Source of the DNA: an uncultured Desulfuromonadales bacterium
Lineage (GTDB): Bacteria > Desulfobacterota > Desulfuromonadia > Geobacterales > CAIOGM01
NCBI GenBank assembly: GCA_903929485.1
Contig: CAIYUY010000107.1
Coordinates: 1 to 47,335 of the forward strand
Length of the DNA stretch: 47,335 bases
Direction: 5' to 3'
Notes under the pieces: generated by a model
Told to the model about the DNA's origin: nothing
Seen by the model: the letters and a program-made list of their open reading frames with translations, nothing else
The model's database searches: none
Position numbers and translations under genes: made by a program
Part shown: piece after piece, positions 34,931 to 41,761 of the stretch
How positions within the stretch are numbered: position 1 is the stretch's first letter
Layout: every line of letters starts with the position of its first letter

Positions 34931-35718
34931 ATGGCGATCACCATGACCCCGCTTGCCACCCTGCTTGACGGTTTTCGTAGCAGTTCCGTCACCGAACGGG
35001 AAAAGGGAACCTATTTTGAAGAACTGATCGTTGCCTATCTGCGTAATGAAGCTGTCTATCGGGATTTGTACAGTGATGTTTGGACCTATGCCGATTGGGC
35101 GGGTCTGCAAGGTTTGGACAAACGTGATACGGGCATTGACCTCGTGGCGAAAACCAGCGGTACGGGTGAGTTTCACGCCATACAGTGCAAGTTTTATGCG
35201 GAAGATTACCGGATGCAAAAAAGCGATATCGACAGCTTCTTTACCGAGACCATCAGCAAGGAAGATCTCCTCTATTATGTCTATGGCCCGCTCCATTCGC
35301 CTGATTACAGGGAGCGCTACGCCGACAACCCGAGCAAGGAGCTGCCGCGCATCCCCTGCGTGAAAACCGCCGCCGACTTCTGGGCGTTCAGCAAGGCGGG
35401 AAGGGGAGTGGAGGAGCTGCACCTGAATTATGAAACGGTGGCGCCCTATCCGGTGAAGATCGATTTCGGCGGGGGTAGGGGCGACCGGCCGGTCGCCCCT
35501 ACATCGTCAACGGCAAACCGGCGCTGGACTTTTGTGGTGGAGCGACAATGCGTCAGACCGACAAAGAGAGCGGTATCGTCAACGACGCCAACGACTGGGT
35601 GACGGAAACGGTGGGCAACCCGCGCTACCCCTTGGAACTCTTCCGGAGGGTCATCACGGTGAGCCTGGAGACCATGAAAATCGTCGGGAGTCTGCCGGGA
35701 TTGGAGTTGTGGGCGTAG
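34931..35718 (+). pseudogene. Decayed type ISP restriction-modification enzyme
   Basis: The frame from 34931 reads GFRSSSVTEREKGTYFEELI, then DKRDTGIDLVAKTSGTGEFH and AIQCKFYAEDYRMQKSDIDS FF, the Mrr-like nuclease N-terminus of type ISP single-chain restriction enzymes. At about 35245 it jumps directly to EDLLYYVYGPLHSPDYRERY and then SKELPRIPCVKTAADFWAFS, which belong near the C-terminus of these roughly 1600-residue proteins. Helicase and methylase regions are gone. A 28-bp palindrome (35475-35502) then replaces another stretch. The end (YIVNGKPALDF, NDANDWVTETVGNPRYPLEL) is recovered only by two compensating frameshifts near 35530 and 35555. Clearly non-functional. Confidence 0.8.
35475..35502. 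repeat. GTAGGGGC-type palindrome inside the type ISP remnant
   Basis: Perfect 28-bp palindrome with arms GTAGGGGCGACCGG and its complement. It sits exactly at a deletion scar between the KIDFGGG and IVNGKPAL segments of the decayed enzyme. A degenerate relative (AAGGGGCGACCGGCCGGCCG) lies at 36025-36052. Confidence 0.9.
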
Positions 35719-35778
35719 GTCCTCTGCCGAACCACCCCCTGCCCGCCTCCTCAGCCAAGGAGGGGGAGTAGTTTGTTT

Positions 35779-35807
35779 TTGACATAAGTATCGTCACAGA
35801 CTACAAT
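35779..35807 (+). promoter_or_regulatory. Near-consensus sigma-70 promoter with no downstream gene
   Basis: TTGACA (35779-35784), 17-base spacer, TACAAT (35802-35807). It points into a region with no convincing gene and with a terminator about 150 bases later. Confidence 0.7.
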
Positions 35808-35813
35808 CCCGCC

Positions 35814-35996
35814 ATACTGACATCCGTAAACAGGCCGACTCGCCAGAATTGACGGACTGACCATTCAGGACTGGACTCAATAGAAAAATGAAGGAGACAA
35901 GCCATAACGGCAACTATCGTTCGGTTGGGCATCGGCCTGCAAATGTTTTAGTAGTCAAGAAAGGGAGACCGGATAACCGGCCTCCCTTTCTCTTTT
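35814..35996 (+). ncRNA. Candidate small RNA (promoter-terminator unit)
   Basis: The expected transcript starts about 7 bases after the TACAAT box at 35802 and would end at the hairpin at 35958-35996, about 180 nt. No open frame with a good ribosome-binding site is present. The frame at 35888 (MKETSHNG) has none. AAGGAG at 35892 is followed at the right distance only by ATA, which would give the 16-codon ITATIVRLGIGLQMF. I do not recognise an RNA family. The candidate rests on the promoter and terminator alone. Confidence 0.4.
35958..35996 (+). terminator. Rho-independent terminator of the orphan unit
   Basis: AGAAAGGGAGACCGG (35958-35972), loop ATAA, CCGGCCTCCCTTTCT (35977-35991), with one A-C mismatch, then CTTTT. 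Strong stem with a short U-tract. Confidence 0.85.
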
Positions 35997-36186
35997 GGCG
36001 CATCAAATGTTGTACACAGGCAATAAGGGGCGACCGGCCGGCCGACCCTGCTGGATTAAATAATTCCATTGATTTAAAGGTGATTTCCGTATAAGTACAA
36101 GGGGGCGAAAAAACCGAGAGGAACATCGTCGTTGACGGAGAACAGCCGCCGGATGTTTCCCCTTTGTGTACCCTGGAGAGTGCCCC

Positions 36187-38538
36187 ATGAGACATATTCT
36201 TGTTCTTCTCCTTCTGGCAGTTGCGTGCCTTACGGGCTGCTCCGCCAAGGCGCTGCCGCCGGTGGTTTTTCCGATCCCCACCCGGATTATCGACTACCAG
36301 AAAGAGGTCAAGCCGCTCCTGGATAAGCGCTGCACGGTCTGCCACTCCTGCTATAACTCCCCCTGCCAACTGAAACTCGATTCCTTTGAGGGGGCGGACC
36401 GGGGGGCTACCAAGCGGGCGGTCTACGATTCCTCGCGTCTGAGCAGCATGGACCCCACCCGCCTCTTCATTGACGCCCAGACGACGGCGGAGTGGCGAGG
36501 GAAGAAGTTCTTCAGTGTCACGGGTAGCAGTGTCGGTAACGGTTTGAATGACTCCCTTCTGATCCAAATGCTTTCCCACAAGATGGAACATCCCAAGAGC
36601 CGGGGGGAGTATCGCCCCGAGGCGGATGATCTCACCTGCTCCCAGGAGCGGACGGAGCTTGGCGGGTATCTGGAAAAGCATCCCAACCGCGGCATGCCCT
36701 TCGGTTTTCCCCCTCTCAAAAAAGAAGAGTTCGATATCATCGCGGGGTGGCTGGTTCAGGGGGCCAAGGGGCCGGACACTGCCCGGCAGGCGGAGCTGAC
36801 GACCCCCAAGCCGGCCGACGCCGCCGCCATCCGCCAATGGGAGGAGTTTTTCAACGGGGATGACGCCAAGCATGGTATGACGGCCCGTTACCTCTATGAG
36901 CATCTCTTCTTGGCTCACCTGAAATTCGGGAGTTCCACCAATGAGTTCTACGAGCTCCTCCGTTCCCGCACCCCCCCCGGCGCCCCCCTGGAGCTGATCC
37001 CCACGATCCGCCCCTTTGATGATCCCGGCGTGGAGCGGGTCTACTACCGGTTTCGCAAGATCCATTCCACCATCGTCAACAAGACTCACATGGTTTTCGA
37101 CCTTGATGATCCTCAACTGCGACGTTTTAACGAGCTGTTCATTCAACCGGAGTGGCTGCAGCCCCCCCACTTGATGGGATATGATCCGAAACTGAGCGCC
37201 AACCCCTTTGCCCTGTTCCAGCAGATCCCTCCCCGCTCCCGTTACCGGTTTCTCCTGGATAACTCCCAGTACATTTTCATGACCTTCATTCACGGACCGG
37301 TCTGCAAGGGGCAGATCGCCCTCAATGTCATCGATGACCAGTTTTGGGTCCTGTTCATGGAGCCGGATCATGACCTGAGCGTGACCTACCCCGGTTTTTT
37401 AACGCTCTATCGGGACAAACTCCGGATGCCCATCGAGAAGGGGAGCGACCTGGGGCTCTTTTCGGCCATGAGTAATGAGCACCGGGCCGCCGCCACCGAC
37501 TTCTACCGGACCAGGCAGGATTACTATGCCGCCCTGAACTATGCCGGCCTGGGGTACGACGCGGTCTGGAAGGGGAACCGGGCCGCGGATGCGCCGCTGT
37601 TGACGGTCTACCGCCATTTCGACAGCGCCTCCGTGCACAAGGGGGCGCTGGGGAACCTCCCCAAGAGTCTCTGGGTTCTGGATTATCCCCTGCTGGAGCG
37701 GATCTATTATGCTCTGGTTGCGGGGTTCAACGTATACGGCACGGCCGGCCATCAGTTGGCGCTCCGACTTTACATGGATGAACTTCGCGTGGAGGCTGAA
37801 AGCAATTTCCTCTCTTTTCTCCCCCCCTCCAGGCGGCAGGAGCTCATGCAGTCGTGGTACATGGGGGTTGATCTTGAGATGATACATTATTACCCGTCCC
37901 TCCTGCCGGCAAAGATCTCCTTCGCCACCACCGATCCCAAGCGCGAGTTCGTGGAACAGGTGGTGAAGAGCTTGCTCCCCACAGCCGGGATCGCGTTGGA
38001 CCCCATCAACTACCTCCCAGCCGGGGCGGGTTACCCCACCCTGCCGACAAAATACGAGACCATGAGCGACTACCTGAAGGCGTTTACCGCCCTCTCCCAA
38101 CCAGGCATGCCGTTCTTCACCATCTTCAACGACTACAACGCCAATCTTGCCTTTGTAAGAATCCGTCTGAAGGATGGCACGAGCCGGGTCTGCTCCATCG
38201 TCATCAACCGGTGGCACGACAATGTCGCCTTCATCATGGGGGAGGGGGGGAGGCTTGATCCCCAAAAGGACAGCGCCGATTTCATCCCTGCCCTCATCGG
38301 TTCGTATCCCAACTACTTTGTGGATCTGCGGGAGGAAGAGCTTCCTGATTTCTTTGATCTTCTTGCCCACTTCAAGAAATCGCCCCACGATCTTGAGCGG
38401 TTGGCCAGGTACGGCATCAACCGCTCCGATGACCGGTTCTGGCCTGCATATGACTGGTTCCAGCAGCGGTTTATGGAGGATGAGCCGATCCGGGGGGGAC
38501 TCTTCGACTTGAACCGGTATTACTATATTGCTCAGTAG
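36187..38538 (+). CDS. cti: Heme-containing fatty acid cis/trans isomerase (CTI)
   Basis: 783 residues from the ATG at 36187 (GGAGAG upstream; the in-frame GTG at 36166 is less likely). It is a periplasmic enzyme that converts cis to trans unsaturated fatty acids in membrane phospholipids under solvent or heat stress. The N-terminus is a lipoprotein-like signal (LLLLAVACLTGC), then the cytochrome-c type heme site CTVCH (residues 49-53) with further cysteines (HSCYNSPC). Family segments include MAHPxx-like KMEHPKSRGEYRPEADDLTC and YDPKLSANPFALFQQIPPRS. Length matches CTI. It overlaps the hemW frame by about 10 bases if the earliest hemW start is used. Confidence 0.9.
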   Translation: MRHILVLLLLAVACLTGCSAKALPPVVFPIPTRIIDYQKEVKPLLDKRCTVCHSCYNSPCQLKLDSFEGADRGATKRAVYDSSRLSSMDPTRLFIDAQTTAEWRGKKFFSVTGSSVGNGLNDSLLIQMLSHKMEHPKSRGEYRPEADDLTCSQERTELGGYLEKHPNRGMPFGFPPLKKEEFDIIAGWLVQGAKGPDTARQAELTTPKPADAAAIRQWEEFFNGDDAKHGMTARYLYEHLFLAHLKFGSSTNEFYELLRSRTPPGAPLELIPTIRPFDDPGVERVYYRFRKIHSTIVNKTHMVFDLDDPQLRRFNELFIQPEWLQPPHLMGYDPKLSANPFALFQQIPPRSRYRFLLDNSQYIFMTFIHGPVCKGQIALNVIDDQFWVLFMEPDHDLSVTYPGFLTLYRDKLRMPIEKGSDLGLFSAMSNEHRAAATDFYRTRQDYYAALNYAGLGYDAVWKGNRAADAPLLTVYRHFDSASVHKGALGNLPKSLWVLDYPLLERIYYALVAGFNVYGTAGHQLALRLYMDELRVEAESNFLSFLPPSRRQELMQSWYMGVDLEMIHYYPSLLPAKISFATTDPKREFVEQVVKSLLPTAGIALDPINYLPAGAGYPTLPTKYETMSDYLKAFTALSQPGMPFFTIFNDYNANLAFVRIRLKDGTSRVCSIVINRWHDNVAFIMGEGGRLDPQKDSADFIPALIGSYPNYFVDLREEELPDFFDLLAHFKKSPHDLERLARYGINRSDDRFWPAYDWFQQRFMEDEPIRGGLFDLNRYYYIAQ

Positions 38539-39730
38539 GGAGGGAACCGTTCTGTATACTCGTACTTCGCAATCCGTGCTTCGTAACTCTCTTTCACTCT
38601 ATGTTCATGTTCCCTTTTGCGTGAAGAAATGCGCTTACTGCGACTTTGCCTCTTCCGACGATTCGGGCATTCCAATGGGGGAGTACGGAGCCGGAGTGAT
38701 CCGGGAGATGGAGCTGCGGGCCCGGCTGTTTACCGCCTCGATGGCGGCGGATACTCTCTACCTGGGAGGAGGGACACCTTCTCTTCTCCCTCCGGAACTG
38801 GTCGCGCGCTTCATTGGGACGGCGCGGGAGCATTACGGACTCGTTTCCGACGCCGAGATCACCCTGGAGGCCAACCCGGGTACGGTGACGCCGGAGAGCT
38901 TGGCCGGTTTTCGCAGGGCCGGGGTAAACCGCCTCTCCCTGGGGATTCAGTCCTTTGATGATCGGATGCTGAAAATCCTGGGACGAGCCCATACCTCCAG
39001 GGAGGCGCGCGACGCGGTGGCGGCGGCCCGGGGTGCGGGGTTCGATAATCTGGGGATTGACCTCATCCACTCCCTTCCCGGACAGACGCCGGATCAGTGG
39101 CAAGAGGAGTTGCGGCAACTCCTCCTGCTTGGTCCGGAGCATCTCTCCGTCTATGGTCTCACCCTGGAGGTGGGAACCCCCTTGCACCGTCTCCGGGAAG
39201 AGGGAAAGCTTGAACTTCCCGACGATGACATGGGGGCGCTCATGTACAGGATGACGACGGATATTCTTGGCGCAGCCGGCTACGAGCAGTACGAGATCGC
39301 CAACTTCGCCCGTCCCGGCCGCCGCTCCCGACATAACCAGGTTTACTGGCGGCGTGAGCCGTACCTGGGTTTTGGCGCGGCCGCTCACTCATTTCTCCCC
39401 ATGGCTCCCTTCGGACAGCGCTGGCATAACCCCTTGGACCCGGCGGAGTATCTTGGAAAGATCTCGTCGGGGGGGCTTCCCCTGGAAGATTTCATGGAAC
39501 TTTCCCGCCGGGACGCCATGGCGGAAACTTTTTTTCTGGGACTCCGGACGACGGATGGGGTCGATACGGAGCGGTTTCGGGAAAGTTTCGGCGAAACGGT
39601 CCAGCAGGTGTACGGGCAGGAGATAGAACAGCTCCTGGGCGCCGGTCTCCTGCAACGCCACGGTACTCGCCTTGCCATCCCCGTCCCGCTTCTCCTCCTC
39701 TCCAACCAGATCCTTGTAAAATTTGTTTGA
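38528..39730 (+). CDS. hemW: Radical SAM heme chaperone HemW-like protein
   Basis: Up to 400 residues. The cluster motif CVKKCAYCDFAS is the CxxxCxxC of HemN-like radical SAM proteins. Further family segments are LYLGGGTPSLLPPELVARFI, EANPGTVTPESLAGFRRAGV and LSLGIQSFDDRMLKILGRAH. The C-terminal HemW domain has RHNQVYWRREPYLGFGAAAH. HemW binds and hands on heme rather than oxidising coproporphyrinogen. The start is uncertain: the TTG at 38528 overlaps cti, a GTG lies at 38576, and the best ribosome-binding site (GGGAGGG, 38538) would serve a start near 38552, where only CTG is available. The N-terminal 20 codons lie in a CGTACTTCG-type repeat. Confidence 0.9.
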   Translation: MLSREGTVLYTRTSQSVLRNSLSLYVHVPFCVKKCAYCDFASSDDSGIPMGEYGAGVIREMELRARLFTASMAADTLYLGGGTPSLLPPELVARFIGTAREHYGLVSDAEITLEANPGTVTPESLAGFRRAGVNRLSLGIQSFDDRMLKILGRAHTSREARDAVAAARGAGFDNLGIDLIHSLPGQTPDQWQEELRQLLLLGPEHLSVYGLTLEVGTPLHRLREEGKLELPDDDMGALMYRMTTDILGAAGYEQYEIANFARPGRRSRHNQVYWRREPYLGFGAAAHSFLPMAPFGQRWHNPLDPAEYLGKISSGGLPLEDFMELSRRDAMAETFFLGLRTTDGVDTERFRESFGETVQQVYGQEIEQLLGAGLLQRHGTRLAIPVPLLLLSNQILVKFV

Positions 39731-39742
39731 CGGTCAATCTCC

Positions 39743-39771
39743 TTGACAAAGGGGCGCACCGTTGTTATTTA
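39743..39771 (+). promoter_or_regulatory. Sigma-70 promoter of the hrcA operon
   Basis: TTGACA (39743-39748), 17-base spacer, TATTTA (39766-39771), immediately upstream of the CIRCE operator. Confidence 0.75.
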
Positions 39772-39775
39772 TTGT

Positions 39776-39802
39776 TTGGCACTCCTGATTCGGGAGTGCT
39801 AA
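39776..39802. promoter_or_regulatory. CIRCE operator (HrcA binding site)
   Basis: TTGGCACTC (39776-39784), 9-base spacer, GAGTGCTAA (39794-39802), one mismatch from the consensus inverted repeat. It lies just after the -10 box and 18 bases before hrcA, so HrcA represses its own operon and relieves on heat shock. Confidence 0.96.
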
Positions 39803-39820
39803 CCATATTAGAGTGAGACC

Positions 39821-40873
39821 ATGATCGGCAACCTGAATGACCGCAGCAGGCAGATCCTTCAGGCCATCATCGAGGAGTACATTGTCACGGCGGAACCGGT
39901 GGGGAGTCGCACCCTCACCCGGCGGCAGGGGGTGAATCTGTCACCTGCTTCCGTGCGTAATGTCATGTCCGATCTGGAAGAGATGGGATTCCTCTCCTCC
40001 CCGCACACCTCGGCGGGGCGGATACCCACCGACCGCGCCTACCGTTTTTATGTAAACACCCTGCTTCAGGTCGGAAGGGTCAGTGATGATCATGAGGAGC
40101 AGCTTCGGGAGCGGCTGCCGCTCCAGGGGGGGGATGCTTCCCGTATCCTCCGGGAGACGAGCAGAATGCTTTCGTCGCTGTCGCGTTATGCGGGGGTCGT
40201 GCTGGCGCCGCGGTTCACCGAAAACGTCCTGCGCCACCTGGAGTTCGTCAAGCTTGGGGGGCTGCGGCTTCTGGCGATTCTCGTAACGGAACACGGCATT
40301 GTTCACAACAAACTGGTGGAGTTGCAGGAAGATATTTCCGGCGAAGAGCTGATCCGGATGACCAACTATCTGAACTCGCTCCTTCAAGGTCTTCCCATGA
40401 CCGAGGTCCGGCGGCGACTCATCGAGCAGATGCAGAGCGACCGGGTGGCCCATGACGCCCTGCTGGACCGGGCGCTCCGTCTCTCCAAGCAGGCGCTGGT
40501 GGAGACCGAGGCGGATCTTTTCATCGAGGGGCAGGCCACCTTCTTTAATCAGCCCGAGTTTGCCGAAGCCGGCCGGATGAAGGAGCTCTTCCAGGCCTTT
40601 GAAGAGAAGGGGCAACTGCTGCAACTTCTTGACCGTTGTCTGGCGGCGGACGGGGTGCAGATTTTTATCGGCAATGAGACTAACTTGAATCCCGGAGGGA
40701 TGAGCATCATCACCTCCGCCTATCGGAGCGGTTCGCGTAAACTGGGGGTTCTGGGGATTATCGGACCCACCAGGATGGGGTACGCCAGAGTAATTCCCAT
40801 CGTGGATTATACCGCGCGACTTGTGAGCAGGCTTCTCAACTCCGGCGAGCAGCAATTGCCGGCGGTTACATGA
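39821..40873 (+). CDS. hrcA: Heat-inducible transcription repressor HrcA
   Basis: 350 residues. Winged-helix N-terminus: RSRQILQAIIEEYIVTAEPV, the DNA-reading part VNLSPASVRNVMSDLEEMGF, and SSPHTSAGRIPTDRAYRFYV. A GAF-like dimerisation domain follows, ending in VIPIVDYTARLVSRLL. It represses heat-shock genes via CIRCE and depends on GroEL for folding. First gene of the hrcA-grpE-dnaK-dnaJ operon, directly downstream of its operator. Confidence 0.97.
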   Translation: MIGNLNDRSRQILQAIIEEYIVTAEPVGSRTLTRRQGVNLSPASVRNVMSDLEEMGFLSSPHTSAGRIPTDRAYRFYVNTLLQVGRVSDDHEEQLRERLPLQGGDASRILRETSRMLSSLSRYAGVVLAPRFTENVLRHLEFVKLGGLRLLAILVTEHGIVHNKLVELQEDISGEELIRMTNYLNSLLQGLPMTEVRRRLIEQMQSDRVAHDALLDRALRLSKQALVETEADLFIEGQATFFNQPEFAEAGRMKELFQAFEEKGQLLQLLDRCLAADGVQIFIGNETNLNPGGMSIITSAYRSGSRKLGVLGIIGPTRMGYARVIPIVDYTARLVSRLLNSGEQQLPAVT

Positions 40874-40878
40874 TAATT

Positions 40879-40942
40879 TTGAATGTTGAATGTTAAATTT
40901 TGAATTCAACATTCAACATTCAACATTCAACATTCAACATTG
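40879..40942. repeat. Intergenic word repeat hairpin (TTGAATGTTGAATGTT type)
   Basis: Left TTGAATGTTGAATGTTAAAT (40879-40898), centre TTTGAATTC, right AACATTCAACATTCAACATT repeated to 40942. The right arm has five copies of the 7-base word ATTCAAC; the left has two. It folds into a hairpin ending 8 bases before the AAAGGAG of grpE. Confidence 0.9.
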
Positions 40943-41000
40943 CACTAAAGGAGACAACGTGCTCCCGAACTGGTTACTGAATCGTAAAGGAGAGAAGAAC

Positions 41001-41573
41001 GTGAGCAAGAAACATCCCGAAGAGCATCATGAAGAGTTGGCGGAGATCGCGGATGCGCTTACTCCGGATCCCGCCGTCGTGGAAGACGATCCGCTGGGCA
41101 GGCTGGAGACGGCCCTGGCGGAAAAGGAAGCCGAGGCCAAGGCCAACTGGGACAAGTTTATTCGTGAGCGCGCGGATCTGGAAAATCTCCGGAAGCGGTT
41201 CCAGAAGGAGAAGGAGGATCTCTTCAGGTATGGAAATGAGAACCTCATTCAGGAGATCCTGCCGACGTTGGACAACATGGAGCGGGCGCTGGAGCATGCC
41301 GGCGACGACAACGGGGCGGCCATTATCGAGGGGGTGAAAATGACCCTCGCCATGCTCCTTGCTTCCCTGAAAAAGTTCGGCGTTACCGCCATCGAGACCA
41401 AGGGGGTGCTCTTCGACTCGGCCTTTCACCAAGCCGTTTCCCATCTGGAGACCGCCGACCAGGAGCCGAATACCGTGATCCAGGAGTTTCAGAAGGGGTA
41501 TATGCTCAACGATCGACTGCTCCGCCCGGCCATGGTTACCGTGGCGAAAAAACCGGTGAATGGTGAAGAGTGA
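41001..41573 (+). CDS. grpE: Nucleotide exchange factor GrpE
   Basis: 190 residues from the GTG at 41001 (AAAGGAG upstream). A second in-frame GTG at 40959 also has AAAGGAG at good spacing and would add 14 residues (VLPNWLLNRKGEKN). GrpE releases ADP from DnaK. Features are the long N-terminal coiled coil (EKEAEAKANWDKFIRERADL then ENLRKRFQKEKEDL) and the beta domain GVLFDSAFHQAVSHLETADQ to GYMLNDRLLRPAMVTVAKK. The last codons, VNGEE and the stop, are the first units of the GTGAATGGTGAA repeat that fills the grpE-dnaK gap. Confidence 0.96.
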   Translation: MSKKHPEEHHEELAEIADALTPDPAVVEDDPLGRLETALAEKEAEAKANWDKFIRERADLENLRKRFQKEKEDLFRYGNENLIQEILPTLDNMERALEHAGDDNGAAIIEGVKMTLAMLLASLKKFGVTAIETKGVLFDSAFHQAVSHLETADQEPNTVIQEFQKGYMLNDRLLRPAMVTVAKKPVNGEE

Positions 41574-41682
41574 ATGGTGAATAGAACCGGTGAAGGGTGA
41601 ATGGAAACCGTGAATAGTGAATGGTGAAACGTGAAAAGATCAAAGGCATTTTTCACCCTTCACCATTCACCATTCACTTTTT
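41556..41682. repeat. Intergenic word repeat hairpin (GTGAATGGTGAA type)
   Basis: Left arm from GTGAATGGTGAAGAGTGAAT (41556) through GGTGAAGGGTGAATGG (41589-41604) to about 41635. The right arm is TTCACCCTTCACCATTCACC continuing ATTCAC (41654-41679), the reverse complement of the left. It overlaps the last five codons of grpE and ends about 80 bases before dnaK. Confidence 0.9.
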
Positions 41683-41761
41683 TCAGCAACAGGCCTTGTT
41701 TTTCCCGGCGGCAGTTACTATCTTCGGAATAATAGATTCAGATAAGGGAGGAAAATCAGTC

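Noticed and set aside
35911-35955. Short peptide ITATIVRLGIGLQMF after an AAGGAG
   Set aside because: The only start at the right distance is ATA, which is not a reasonable start without support. Kept only as a remark in the small-RNA entry.
35914-37371. 485-residue minus-strand open frame opposite cti
   Set aside because: Antisense shadow of the isomerase gene; its end runs through a terminator and repeat DNA.
40879-40942. Possible iteron origin in the ATTCAAC repeats
   Set aside because: The words are paired with inverted copies and lie inside the hrcA operon. There are no initiator gene or DnaA boxes nearby.
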